Counted from the stretch's first letter, positions 53,395 to 62,933 are shown. The stretch: DNA of 64,000 bases from Flavobacterium sp. CF108 (GCF_900129795.1 NZ_FQWW01000001.1:1116001-1180000); one strand, 5' to 3'. Made by a program: numbers and translations. Notes: generated from the letters alone by a model not told the origin.

Positions 53395-56130
53395 TTATTG
53401 TTTCTTATTAAAATCCCCGGCATAAACAGAGGTCATTTTATCTAAAGTCAGGTATTTTTTCAATACTTTATTTACTTCATCTACTTTTAAAGCTTTTACT
53501 TTAGTTTCAAGTTGATCATAATCATCAAGAGTTATTCCGTATTGCAAATAAGTATTTACCAGCTCCATTAAAGTATAATCAACCCCTAATCTAGTTTTTC
53601 TTTCATTCTGCCAGCTCACTAAATTTGATTTTAACTCTTCGGCTGTAAATCCATCTTTTAATGCTTTTGCAATTTCCTCTTTTGCTGCTGTTTCAACAGC
53701 ATTCTTTTTTGTAGGGTTTAAAAAAGCATAATAAGTCCAGGCTGCCGCATCATTTGTAATTGGCACATCAATAAAAGAACCCGCGCCATAACTAATACCT
53801 TCTTTTTCTCTTAACCTCATCGGGATTCTGGCACTTAAAAAACCACCGTTTCCTAAAATTTCATTTGCCATAACAAATGCCGGATAATCTGGATTTTTTC
53901 TATCCATTTTAAAACTGATTCTGCCTAGCGCTACAGCATTTTCTTTATCTGGCGTAATAATATCTTTATCTAATTTTTGTGTTTCAAAATAAGCCGGAGA
54001 AGCAAGTTCGTATTTTGATTTAGAATTCCATTTTCCAAATGTACTTTCTAAAATCTCTCCCGTAGTTTTTGCATCTAAATCTCCTACTACACTTCCTATT
54101 CCATTATTCCCGCCTAAAACATTGGTGTAGAAATCAACAATTTCAGCTTGTTTTATTTTTTTAAAAGCATCAATTTGCTCCTGAATAGTTGGTGTATAAA
54201 AAATACTTCCTTTTGGATATTTAGTTGTTATTCTTGAAATATCTGTAAATGCAACAGCCTGCGGATCATTTAAACTAGACTCCAAATAGGTGTTATATTC
54301 GCTGATTGTTTTAGTTAATTCATTTTCCGGAAAAGTCGAATTAGCTAATAAATCTGCTAAAATTCCCATTACTTCTTTAAAGTGCTCTTTATACGTATTA
54401 ACACTAACGGATAATGTTTGTCTCGAAAAATTAAAATTAATTGATGATTTCAATTGATCTAATTTATCCTGAATTTGCTCTTTGGTCTGGGTTTTAGTCC
54501 CTGTTTTTAATAATTGAGCCAGAATTCCGGCAATATCACTTTTACCTGTTAAATCTTTTTCATTACTAACCGGAAACTTGAAACTTGCCTGAACTTTCCC
54601 ACCTTTTATTTCTTTTTTGATTAAACCGTATTTGATACCATTTGTCAATTTTCCTTCAACAAAATTCTGCTTTAGATTTTTGATTGAGGCTTCAAATGGT
54701 GCAGCTTCTTTCTCTAGAGCTTTTCCTTTATAATCTTTAGTAAGTGCTAACAATTGTTCATCAGTGTATTCATTTGGCTTAACCCTTACCTCATCTTTAG
54801 AAGGAATAAATACTCCAACTGTTCTATTATTAGCTCTAAAATATTTTTCAGCAACTCTCTGAATATCTTCTTTTGTTAATTTCTCAACAGCATCCCTGTA
54901 TAAATAACCAAGTCTGTAATCACCTGCACCAATAATTTCGGTTAGGTTAATAGCATACGAAATAGTATTGTTTTTTACCGATTCTATTTGCTTGATAATT
55001 TTTGCTTTTGCTCTGCTTACATCCTGATCCGTGTATTTTGTAATGGCTATTTTATCCAGCTCGCTTCTTACAATATCTTTTGTTGCATATACATCTTTAT
55101 CATTAGGAACTGCAACTCCAAAATAGATAAAACTTGCATCTCTTACCGAAGGCTGCCAAAAATAAATATTGGATACTTTTTGTGTTTCGACTAATGTTTT
55201 ATATAAATAACCTGATGGATCTGCAGTTAGGATTTCTCCTAAAGCATCAATTGCGGCATAATCTTTATCTGCATAAGATACGGTATGATATAAAGCGCCA
55301 ACATTTTTACTGTCACCCGCTCTTTTAAGCTCTACATATTTTTCGCCATCCTGCGCAGGTTCTATTGTATACGTTTTATCTAAAACTCTTTTTGGTCTCG
55401 GAATTGCCCCAAAATACTGCCCAACATATTGCAATGCTTTTTGTTCATCAAATTTACCTGCAATTATCAAAGTTGAATTATCTGGCTGATAGTATTTTTC
55501 ATAAAAAACGCGAAGTGTATTTGCTTTTACTCTTTCAATATCTTCTTTACTGCCAATGGTGCTGTTTCCGTAATTGTGCCATAAATAAGCCGAAGATAGA
55601 ATTCTGTCTTGTAAAACGCCGTCAGGATTATTCTCACCTATTTCAAACTCATTTCTAACTACAGAAAACTCTTTATCCAAATCAGTTTGCAAAATGGTAG
55701 AGTTAATCATTCTATCCGCTTCCATTTCGATACTCCATTTTAGGTTTTCATCGCTTGACGGAAAAACTTCATAATAATTTGTTCTGTCAAACCAAGTGGT
55801 TCCATTGGCGTTTCCTCCTTTATCTGAAAGCATTTTTTTAATATCCCCTAAATTCTTAGTGCTTTTAAAAAGCATATGCTCTAATAAATGCGCCATTCCT
55901 TTTTCTCCATAACCTTCATTTCTGGAACCAACATTGTAAACAATATTGACTACCATATTACTTTGAGAAGCATCTGGAATTAAAAGAACTTTTAATCCAT
56001 TATTTAAAGAATATTCTTTGACACCTTCGACATTTGTGATATACTTGGGTGCCTCTGTTTTTTGTGCATAAACTGAGCCCAATGAAACTAATGAGCAGCA
56101 TAAAATTCCACTTAGTAATAAGTTCTTCAT
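53395..56130 (-). CDS. M16 family zinc metallopeptidase, fused two-half form
   Basis: This 911-residue protein has a signal peptide ending near SVYAQ. The N-terminal half carries the inverted zinc motif HLLEH (His81, Glu84, His85), after KVLLIPDASQSNMVVNIVYN. The second half (from about 480) repeats the fold but lacks the HxxEH, as usual for the regulatory half of pitrilysin-like enzymes. It is probably periplasmic and degrades peptides within a closed chamber. It is a single gene, followed by a terminator. Confidence 0.93.
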   Translation of the reverse strand: MKNLLLSGILCCSLVSLGSVYAQKTEAPKYITNVEGVKEYSLNNGLKVLLIPDASQSNMVVNIVYNVGSRNEGYGEKGMAHLLEHMLFKSTKNLGDIKKMLSDKGGNANGTTWFDRTNYYEVFPSSDENLKWSIEMEADRMINSTILQTDLDKEFSVVRNEFEIGENNPDGVLQDRILSSAYLWHNYGNSTIGSKEDIERVKANTLRVFYEKYYQPDNSTLIIAGKFDEQKALQYVGQYFGAIPRPKRVLDKTYTIEPAQDGEKYVELKRAGDSKNVGALYHTVSYADKDYAAIDALGEILTADPSGYLYKTLVETQKVSNIYFWQPSVRDASFIYFGVAVPNDKDVYATKDIVRSELDKIAITKYTDQDVSRAKAKIIKQIESVKNNTISYAINLTEIIGAGDYRLGYLYRDAVEKLTKEDIQRVAEKYFRANNRTVGVFIPSKDEVRVKPNEYTDEQLLALTKDYKGKALEKEAAPFEASIKNLKQNFVEGKLTNGIKYGLIKKEIKGGKVQASFKFPVSNEKDLTGKSDIAGILAQLLKTGTKTQTKEQIQDKLDQLKSSINFNFSRQTLSVSVNTYKEHFKEVMGILADLLANSTFPENELTKTISEYNTYLESSLNDPQAVAFTDISRITTKYPKGSIFYTPTIQEQIDAFKKIKQAEIVDFYTNVLGGNNGIGSVVGDLDAKTTGEILESTFGKWNSKSKYELASPAYFETQKLDKDIITPDKENAVALGRISFKMDRKNPDYPAFVMANEILGNGGFLSARIPMRLREKEGISYGAGSFIDVPITNDAAAWTYYAFLNPTKKNAVETAAKEEIAKALKDGFTAEELKSNLVSWQNERKTRLGVDYTLMELVNTYLQYGITLDDYDQLETKVKALKVDEVNKVLKKYLTLDKMTSVYAGDFNKKQ

Positions 56131-56239
56131 AAATTGTTTTTAAGGGTTATTTAATTGTTCGTGGTAATCAAATATAGTATTTTTCTGAAATACGTTTTAT
56201 TCTTATTAACTTACTTTTAGCAATTTACGGGAAACCACA

Positions 56240-56280
56240 AAAAAAGCCGAAACTACATTATGAATGTATTTCGGCTTTTT
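56240..56280. terminator. Terminator downstream of the second asparagine synthetase-like gene
   Basis: AAAAAGCCGAAACTACATT pairs with AATGTATTTCGGCTTTTT, with small mismatches. It is flanked by A and T runs on both sides. It lies between the M16 and asnB-like genes, both on minus, so it acts on the asnB-like transcript. Confidence 0.8.
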
Positions 56281-56289
56281 ATATTTTAG

Positions 56290-56322
56290 TTCCAAATTGA
56301 AATTCGGAATTTGGAATTTGGA
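56290..56322. repeat. ATTCCAAATTG-type repeat
   Basis: TTCCAAATTGAAATTCGGAA and TTTGGAATTTGG are a degenerate inverted repeat like the block at 53178-53394, next to a terminator. Confidence 0.6.
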
Positions 56323-56346
56323 TTTTTTTTATTGAAATTTTCTATA

Positions 56347-57963
56347 TTAAACAGCAACTCCAGATTTTACGCTTTCAAAATTTCCTTGTAAGTGGGCTGC
56401 ATTTGCTCTTCCGCTTGGATCAAGGTTTTCCTGCCATTTCGGAATCCATTTACGAACCGTTTGCGCTGCACTAACCTGTGGATAATATTTGTGAAAAATA
56501 GATCTGTAATAATAGGCTTCTTTTGTTGTTGGCGTATTATACGGAAACTCTGCGCTTGCACCGGCCAATTGCTCATCTGTAACCTGAGTAGCACAATATT
56601 CGATTAATTCATCAACCCAGTTATATCCCACTCCATCAGAAAATTGTTCTTTTTGTCTCCATAAAACTTCTTTTGGTAAATAAGGATCGTTTGGAGTATC
56701 AAAAGCTTTTCTTAAAATATATTTTTCAATTCCTTCATACGTTTTAGGCTGTTTTTCTTCTGTTTTAATTCGAATGGTAACATCTAAAAAATCTGTATCT
56801 AAAAAAGGAATTCTGGCTTCTATTCCGTTTGCCATTGTTGTTTTATCAACACGCAGTAAATCGGCTGTAAATAACTTTTGAACTCTTTCTATAGTTTCAT
56901 CCTGAAATTCTTCTGCCGAAGGCGCATTTCTAAAATACAAATGTCCGCCGAAAATTTCATCGGCACCTTCACCCGAAAGAATCACTTTTACTCCTTTATC
57001 AATTATTGCTTTTGATAATAAATACATTGGAACTCCTGAACGAACCGAAATAATATCATAGGTTTCAATATGAGAAATCACTTTTTCTAAAATCGCTACT
57101 CCTTCTTCAACTGTAAAATGCACTTCATGATGATCTGTTCCTAAAAACTCAGCTGCTTTTCTTGCTGAAACATTATCTGGAGCATCAGCATCTAATCCGA
57201 TAGAAAAAGATGGCAATTTTTTACCGCTGTCTTTTAATAATCTAGACGCTATTGCAGAAATTAAAGAGGTATCTAAACCTCCAGACAATACAACTCCTAC
57301 GGGAACTTCGCTCATTAATCGTTTGCGGGTTGCTTCGATTAATGATTCTCGAATTAAATCTAAATCAAGTGGTTGAGTCGCATTTTTATGATCTTCGTAT
57401 TCTGGGTGATAATATTTTACAAAACCGCTTTTTGCTGTATAATAATGTCCCGGAGGAAAAGTCGAAAATGATTTACATTGATCTGCAATTGATTTCATTT
57501 CTGAAGAAAAATAAATTCTTCCTCTTTCATCTAAACCATAATACAACGGTTTTACACCAATTGGATCTCGTCCTGCAATATATTTATCTCCGTCGATTAT
57601 TACAAAAGCAAAATCTCCATCTAGTTTATTACAAAAATCATATCCAAATTCTTCGTACAAATGCACAATTACTTCTGAGTCAGAATTTGTTCTAAAAGTA
57701 TGATCTTTTAAAACGGTATTTTTTAATTCCTGATAATTATAAATTTCCCCGTCGTGAACCATCCAGGCTTTATCTGTTCCCTGAATAGGCTGTTTCCCCG
57801 ATTTTAAATCGATAATAGAAAGACTTTCATGACAAAGTATACTGCCATTTTCCATAATGTGCAAATCATTTTCATCAGGGCCGCGATGCGACATTCTTTT
57901 TGAAAGTTCTTTTACAAGCTGCGGGTCTTTTCCTTTACCAATAACGGCCAATAATCCAGACAT
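56347..57963 (-). CDS. Asparagine synthetase B-like protein lacking the glutaminase nucleophile
   Basis: This 538-residue paralogue of the neighbouring AsnB has both domains. The synthetase half is intact: PP-loop SGGLDTS, ILSGEGADEIFGGHLYFRNA and KEQFSDGVGYNWV. The glutaminase half has lost key residues. Position 2 is Ser instead of the catalytic Cys (MSGLLAVIG), the HERLAI segment is HESLSI (Arg to Ser47), and the ANGEIYN oxyanion-hole Asn is Asp (HDGEIYNYQ, Asp71). It can therefore probably use ammonia but not glutamine, or it serves another amide-forming or regulatory role. The gene lies 311 nt downstream of the intact asnB, with its own terminator. A TATATTTG block on minus (58133-58126) may be its -7 element. 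Confidence 0.88.
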   Translation of the reverse strand: MSGLLAVIGKGKDPQLVKELSKRMSHRGPDENDLHIMENGSILCHESLSIIDLKSGKQPIQGTDKAWMVHDGEIYNYQELKNTVLKDHTFRTNSDSEVIVHLYEEFGYDFCNKLDGDFAFVIIDGDKYIAGRDPIGVKPLYYGLDERGRIYFSSEMKSIADQCKSFSTFPPGHYYTAKSGFVKYYHPEYEDHKNATQPLDLDLIRESLIEATRKRLMSEVPVGVVLSGGLDTSLISAIASRLLKDSGKKLPSFSIGLDADAPDNVSARKAAEFLGTDHHEVHFTVEEGVAILEKVISHIETYDIISVRSGVPMYLLSKAIIDKGVKVILSGEGADEIFGGHLYFRNAPSAEEFQDETIERVQKLFTADLLRVDKTTMANGIEARIPFLDTDFLDVTIRIKTEEKQPKTYEGIEKYILRKAFDTPNDPYLPKEVLWRQKEQFSDGVGYNWVDELIEYCATQVTDEQLAGASAEFPYNTPTTKEAYYYRSIFHKYYPQVSAAQTVRKWIPKWQENLDPSGRANAAHLQGNFESVKSGVAV

Positions 57964-58274
57964 ACTATTCTATTTTTTATTTTATTCTTCTGTTTCAGAC
58001 TTAAAGTAAGCCGAACATTAAAAAATCATTAAAATTTTCTGTTGAAAGCAAAACTAAATATTATTTTTTGCTTTCTTACATTTTCAATATTAAAATCTTA
58101 GGTATTTAACTTTTTTGGGGAATGCCAAATATAAAAAAAGTAAGTTAAATAATTGCCGAAATATTTTTATAAAGAACTGAAATATAGAATTTAACAATTT
58201 TAGACAAGAAAGACGTTCTTAAAATAAGAACGTCTTTCTGCAATATATATACTAATTCTAATAATTAAACGTGT
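57964..58274. other. 311 nt gap between the two asparagine synthetase genes
   Basis: This gap contains a terminator at 58207-58239 and, on the minus strand, a TATATTTG block at 58133-58126 that could start transcription of the downstream paralogue. A loose inverted repeat (ATTTAACTTTTTT and GTTAAAT near 58103-58150) surrounds it. Nothing else is evident. Confidence 0.5.
58207..58239 (-). terminator. Terminator of asnB
   Basis: AGAAAGACGTTCTT pairs perfectly with AAGAACGTCTTTCT across AAAAT. It lies 36 nt past the stop of the intact asnB. Confidence 0.85.
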
Positions 58275-59951
58275 TTATGCTTTAACATAGGCATCGTCGT
58301 GAACGCTTGCCACGGCTCTACCAGAAGGATCGTTCATGTTTTTGAATGCTTCATCCCACTCTAAAGCGATTTTTGTGCTGCAAGCTACACTTGCTTCCTG
58401 AGGAACGCATAATGCCGCTGCATCGCTTGGGAAATGTTCTGTAAAGATGGAACGATAGTAATATTCTTCTTTTGAAGTTGGAGTTTGTAACGGGAATTTA
58501 AATCTCGCATTTGCCAATTGCTCGTCTGAAACTTCTCTGCCTACTACTTCTTTCAAAGTATCAATCCAGCTGTATCCTACTCCATCAGAAAATTGTTCTT
58601 TTTGTCTCCATGCCACACTTTCAGGAAGCATATCTTCAAAAGCTTTACGAACAACCCATTTTTCCATTGGGTGTTCTTTGTTGATCATTTTATCTTCTGG
58701 GTTGATACGCATTGCAACATCCATAAATTCTTTATCTAAGAAAGGAACACGTCCTTCAATTCCCCAAGCCGCTAAACTTTTGTTTGCACGTAAACAGTCA
58801 TACATATGAAGTTTACTTAATTTACGAACGTTTTCTTCGTGAAATTCTCTTGCGTTTGGCGCTTTGTGGAAATATAAATATCCTCCAAATAACTCATCTG
58901 CACCTTCACCTGAAAGCACCATTTTGATTCCCATTGATTTGATAACTCTTGCCATTAACCACATTGGAGTTGAAGCTCTTACTGTAGTTACATCATAAGT
59001 TTCCAAGTTGTAAATTACATCACGAACAGCATCTAAACCTTCCTGAATAGTGAATTTAATTTCATGGTGAATAGTTCCAATATGATCTGCTACTTTTCTT
59101 GCTGCTGCTAAATCCGGAGATCCTTCTAAACCAACTGAGAAAGAGTGTAATTGCGGATACCATGCATCTGTAGTATCATCTGATTCAATACGTTTTTGTG
59201 CAAATTTTTTGGCTACAGCCGAAGTAATAGACGAATCTAAACCTCCAGAAAGTAAAACTCCGTAAGGAACGTCACTCATTAATTGTCTGTGAACCGCTGC
59301 TTCAAGCGCTTTTTTGATTTCTGGAATACTTGTTTCGTTGTCTTTAACTGCATCATAATCAACCCAGTCTCTTTTGTACCATTGTACAAATTCTCCATCT
59401 TTGCTTGATAAATAATGTCCAGGAGGAAATAATTCAATTTTTGTGCAATATCCTTCTAAAGCTTTTAATTCAGATGCTACGTAGAAAGTTCCGTGTTGAT
59501 CCCAACCAATGTATAATGGAATAATTCCCATGTGGTCACGAGCAACAAAATACTCATCTTTATCAACATCATAAATTGCAAAACCAAAAATTCCGTTTAA
59601 TTCATCAACAAAACTTACTCCTTTTTCTCTGTATAATGCTAAAATAACTTCGCAGTCACTTTCTGTTTGAAAGTTATATTTTCCTTCGAATTGTTTACGT
59701 AATTCTCTGTGGTTATAGATTTCACCATTTGCAGCCAAAACCAATTTTTTATCTTCTGTAAATAAAGGTTGTTTTCCTGAAGCTGGATCTACAATTGCCA
59801 AACGCTCATGAGAAAGAATTGCTTTATCATTACTGTAAATTCCGCTCCAGTCTGGTCCGCGGTGACGAATGATTTTAGACATTTCTAATACTTGAGGTCT
59901 TAACGCTTCGGCTTTTTGCTTTAGATCAAAGGCACATACAATTCCACACAT
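58275..59951 (-). CDS. asnB: Asparagine synthetase B (glutamine-hydrolysing)
   Basis: AsnB makes asparagine from aspartate, ATP and glutamine. The 558-residue protein keeps the N-terminal nucleophile Cys2 (MCGIVCAFDL), RHRGPDWSGIYS, SHERLAIVD (Arg50) and LAANGEIYNHREL (Asn75), so glutaminase activity is expected. The synthetase domain has the PP-loop SGGLDSS and LSGEGADELFGGYLYFHKAP. It is typical in length for AsnB. It lies upstream of a degenerate paralogue on the same strand but has its own terminator between them. Confidence 0.97.
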   Translation of the reverse strand: MCGIVCAFDLKQKAEALRPQVLEMSKIIRHRGPDWSGIYSNDKAILSHERLAIVDPASGKQPLFTEDKKLVLAANGEIYNHRELRKQFEGKYNFQTESDCEVILALYREKGVSFVDELNGIFGFAIYDVDKDEYFVARDHMGIIPLYIGWDQHGTFYVASELKALEGYCTKIELFPPGHYLSSKDGEFVQWYKRDWVDYDAVKDNETSIPEIKKALEAAVHRQLMSDVPYGVLLSGGLDSSITSAVAKKFAQKRIESDDTTDAWYPQLHSFSVGLEGSPDLAAARKVADHIGTIHHEIKFTIQEGLDAVRDVIYNLETYDVTTVRASTPMWLMARVIKSMGIKMVLSGEGADELFGGYLYFHKAPNAREFHEENVRKLSKLHMYDCLRANKSLAAWGIEGRVPFLDKEFMDVAMRINPEDKMINKEHPMEKWVVRKAFEDMLPESVAWRQKEQFSDGVGYSWIDTLKEVVGREVSDEQLANARFKFPLQTPTSKEEYYYRSIFTEHFPSDAAALCVPQEASVACSTKIALEWDEAFKNMNDPSGRAVASVHDDAYVKA

Positions 59952-60260
59952 AATTTTATATTTTTAAACTTTTAATTTTATTTTGATAAGGCAAAGATGC
60001 GGTATTGGTTATAATTGAAAAACATAAATATTAATTTTAATTACAATTTAAAACCATAATTTAGTTTTTACATATAAAATGTAAAATTTTAGCATCAAAA
60101 AATACCTGAAACTTATAAATTTCAATTTTGAAGGTAAAACGCGAGTAAAATCGAAGGTTTTGGAGAAATCTTTGAATTAAATTTTGAGATATTTAAGAAT
60201 CGTTAAAAATATTTCAAACCAAAGACAAATTCTCGAGTGGAAATGTGTTTTTCACAATAT

Positions 60261-60408
60261 TGTCATTTCGAGGAACGAGAAATCTTCGTAAGTAACTCCG
60301 AAATATATATCGCCAATCTTTGTCGAGTTTCTAGTGCGATTCCTCGTTCCTCGGAATGACATACTTTGCGGACTTAACTTTGTCAAAGTTTAAAACTTTG
60401 ACAAAGTT
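60261..60408. repeat. REP-like palindromes (TGTCATTTCGAGGAACGAG and AACTTTGTCAAAGTT types)
   Basis: TGTCATTTCGAGGAACGAGA (60261-60284) is mirrored at 60338-60361 (ending TCGTTCCTCGGAATGACA) across about 53 nt. The second palindrome, AACTTTGTCAAAGTTTAAAA and its complement, spans 60376-60408. Both are known to me as dispersed intergenic types in Flavobacterium. The rest of the 481 nt gap (59952-60432) shows nothing recognisable beyond these. Confidence 0.85.
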
Positions 60409-60432
60409 ACCTCTAGGCATTATTGTTTTAAA

Positions 60433-62004
60433 TTAATCTTCAAAACTAATTTTGGAAGAAATATAATTAGGCATTTTAGCTACTGCCAGTTGCAATTTAG
60501 ATTGATTTAGCTTTTTTGCATTCTCATCTTTCAAATTATAATTATAATTTTCAAATAGATAATACATCAAAATTCTATTATAATCGTCCAACTCATTATC
60601 TGTAATCATATCCAACAAACTTGTCTCAATTAATTGAGGATTTGCAGTTTCAGAAAGCGCTCGCCCCACTCTATTAATACTAGAGTAATAATGATTTTTA
60701 GATGGATTTTCAATGCGAAGCGATATTCCTAAAATCAAGTCCAGAACATTTATATCTAAAACTTCTATCTCTTTAATATAGGTACTTCTCGCACCCTGAG
60801 CATAACTTCCATCACTTACTCTATCAAAACGATCATTCATAATATTAAGATGAGATCGAAGAAAAATTTCCCATTTTATAGTTTCTGCAGAAAGCATTGC
60901 AATATTCAACGCATGAACTCTCGGACTGCTATCCATACTACATCCGCCTATAACGCGTCTGTTTCTTTTCAATTCCAGTTCTTCATTTTTACTTATATAA
61001 CGACCTACATACTCTTCAAATTCGTCGTCAGAAGATTTTGTGACTTTTGATTCTTCTAATGCTTCTTTAAGAAGTAAATCAAAATTTTTATCTGCTTTTC
61101 TTAAAGAATCTAATCGTGTAAACTTTAAAGATTCCCAGTTTTCTATATTTTTCAGAAAAACATCATATTCCTTTTCTATAAGTTCCTTTTTAAGAATATC
61201 TTCTTTATTTTTTTTCTTTGATTTTTCATCAAAAGCCATTTCATCAAGACCATATAGAACAGAAATTTTCTCCTCACTAAAACTTGGTTTTTTCAAAGCT
61301 TGATCAATATAGTCTTGAAACTTTTTTGCTTTTGTTGGTAAAGTATCCAAATAGCGAACGCCAGAATCTTTTGCATTATCATGAAACACTTGTGCTGTTG
61401 TATCGACCAAACAATCTGAATATTGAATTAATCTCGCATATTTATCTGAAATAGGTTTTGATTTAAATTCTTCAGTGAAATAAAAAGCTTTAACTGATTC
61501 TTTTGAATAACTGGTTTTTTCTTCAAATACAAAAAGCCATTTTCCTTTGAAATTATTTTTATAAGAATCAACATTCTTTTTACTTTCAGTAATTGATTCT
61601 TCGTCATTTCGTTTTCCTAATGGCAAGCTTGAAAATTGAACTTTTTCCTCTTTCTTATAATTAGCATACGAGGATTTTATAATAATTAAATCTTCCTTAA
61701 AATCAGCTTTTGGATATTTTGCTTTTAATTCTGAATATGAGATGCCTTTTTCCAGATCTTTTTTAGCTTTTACGGCATCTGATTTTTCTAATTCTACATA
61801 ATTGGCTTTGGCCTGACCAAAAGCAAAAAACGTTTTATTGAATTCGCATACTTTAAACTTCAAGTTCAATGAATCAACAATATGTTTGAGTTTATTCACA
61901 GAATTTTCAGAATAAATCAAACCATTATCATAAACCTTAAATTCAGTATTTTGAGCAGTTAAATTCATGCTCATCAAAATCATAAAAGCAAAAAGTTTTC
62001 TCAT
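60433..62004 (-). CDS. Hypothetical exported protein
   Basis: This 523-residue protein has a signal peptide ending near NLTAQ (about residue 18), no lipobox and no further membrane helix. The middle part is strongly charged and helical (DEMAFDEKSKKKNKEDILKK). A C-terminal region contains RVIGGCSMDSSPRVHALNIA and repeated helices, perhaps armadillo/HEAT-like. I do not recognise a family. It is a single gene between REP-rich gaps, so context gives no clue to function. It is probably periplasmic or surface-associated. Confidence 0.65.
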   Translation of the reverse strand: MRKLFAFMILMSMNLTAQNTEFKVYDNGLIYSENSVNKLKHIVDSLNLKFKVCEFNKTFFAFGQAKANYVELEKSDAVKAKKDLEKGISYSELKAKYPKADFKEDLIIIKSSYANYKKEEKVQFSSLPLGKRNDEESITESKKNVDSYKNNFKGKWLFVFEEKTSYSKESVKAFYFTEEFKSKPISDKYARLIQYSDCLVDTTAQVFHDNAKDSGVRYLDTLPTKAKKFQDYIDQALKKPSFSEEKISVLYGLDEMAFDEKSKKKNKEDILKKELIEKEYDVFLKNIENWESLKFTRLDSLRKADKNFDLLLKEALEESKVTKSSDDEFEEYVGRYISKNEELELKRNRRVIGGCSMDSSPRVHALNIAMLSAETIKWEIFLRSHLNIMNDRFDRVSDGSYAQGARSTYIKEIEVLDINVLDLILGISLRIENPSKNHYYSSINRVGRALSETANPQLIETSLLDMITDNELDDYNRILMYYLFENYNYNLKDENAKKLNQSKLQLAVAKMPNYISSKISFED

Positions 62005-62148
62005 AATTTTAGTTTTAAATTAATTATTCAATACTATCAATCCGTTGATTATTTTAACATTAAAACGAAAATTCAATCTAGTAATTGTTTTAAAAAATAA
62101 ATTATTTTACACATTATTAACATAATTATCCCTACTCAATTATTTAGG

Positions 62149-62292
62149 CTAACTAACTTCTTCTATCGTAAAATGCGTCTTATTTATTTCAAACTGAAAC
62201 CCAGCCTTATTTCCCATTAAATGATTTTCCAAAGGTGATTGTGGAAAAAGCGCAATAACATTAATTCCGTCTATTGCGATCTTTGGAAGTTC
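62149..62292 (-). pseudogene. Duplicated 3' fragment of the GreA-like gene
   Basis: This 144 nt segment is about 85-90% identical by eye to 62488-62627, the 3' end of the intact gene. It encodes LPKIAIDGINVIAL-F-PQS and on to THFTIEEVS-stop in frame, but it has no start and meets a stop just upstream. Homology ends exactly where an AACTTTGACAAAGTT palindrome unit begins (62293). It is thus a truncated copy of a neighbouring gene end, separated from the intact copy by a four-unit palindromic repeat. Confidence 0.85.
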
Positions 62293-62317
62293 AACTTTGA
62301 CAAAGTTATTATTTGTA

Positions 62318-62469
62318 TTTAGTCCCTACGGGACAATTTTATTGGGTTACTTATATTTCTACCGATATTTAGCTCCTAAAGGAGCACAACTCATAAGTTT
62401 ATCTCGTAGAGATTAAATATCGGTAGAAAAAAAATACACGCAAGATAAAATTGTCCCGTAGGGACTAAA
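62318..62469. repeat. Four-unit REP-like cruciform element (TAGTCCCTACGGGACA type)
   Basis: The outer arms (62318-62341 and 62446-62469) are perfect 24 nt inverted repeats, each holding a small hairpin GTCCC-TAC-GGGAC. The inner arms (62356-62371 and 62414-62429) are perfect 16 nt inverted repeats with TTTCTACCGATATTTA. Two more hairpins lie in the centre (GCTCC-TAAA-GGAGC and ATCTC-GTA-GAGAT). Thus four related units, two per orientation, make a branched structure. It separates the intact and truncated copies of the GreA-like gene. Confidence 0.9.
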
Positions 62470-62483
62470 CCTAAAAAAATAAA

Positions 62484-62933
62484 TCACAAAACACTTTCGA
62501 TAGTATAATGTGTCTTATTAATCTCAAACTGAAACCCAGCCTTATTTCCCATTAAATGATTTCCCAAAGGCGACTGCGGAGAAAGCGCAATAACATTAAT
62601 TCCGTCTATTGCTATCTTTGGAAGCGCAACACTTACGTATAAATAGATTCCATTTGCTTTTACCAAACTGCCGGAAATAATATTTTCAGTGTTTTTAGAA
62701 GAATCAATTTTATCTAAAACTGCTTTTTGAGCAATAGCTTCTTTTAGTTTATGGGTTAGTTTTTCCTGTTCGATATGCATCATCGACAAAGCGGTTTCGT
62801 GCTTATCGCCCGCCGAACCTTTGGCATCGTTTTTAGAATCTTCTGTCAATCCCAAAATCATGTCTTTAAAAACATCAATTCGGTCTTGAACCATTTGTAA
62901 GTAATGAGAATGTATTTTTTGTTTGAAAGTCAT
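62484..62933 (-). CDS. GreA-like protein, short form
   Basis: I start this gene at 62933 (MTFKQKIHSHYLQMVQDRID), 149 residues, since the longer frame reads through repeat sequence. An N-terminal coiled-coil hairpin (about 1-75) includes KGSAGDKHETALSMMHIEQE, and a C-terminal domain (about 85-149) includes SLVKANGIYLYVSVA and NHLMGNKAGFQFEINKTHYT. This family is often mislabelled 3-oxoacyl-ACP synthase in Flavobacterium, but the layout is Gre-factor-like. A transcription-factor role is plausible and untested. A remnant of a second copy of its 3' end is at 62149-62292. Confidence 0.75.
   Translation of the reverse strand: MTFKQKIHSHYLQMVQDRIDVFKDMILGLTEDSKNDAKGSAGDKHETALSMMHIEQEKLTHKLKEAIAQKAVLDKIDSSKNTENIISGSLVKANGIYLYVSVALPKIAIDGINVIALSPQSPLGNHLMGNKAGFQFEINKTHYTIESVL

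Noticed and set aside
57252..57695. 147-codon plus-strand frame inside the asparagine synthetase-like gene
   Set aside because: It is antisense to a clearly conserved coding sequence and has no recognisable domain.
62318..62469. tRNA or structured RNA gene at the branched repeat
   Set aside because: The cloverleaf-like shape arises from perfect REP arms; there is no anticodon arm, T-loop or CCA-type end.
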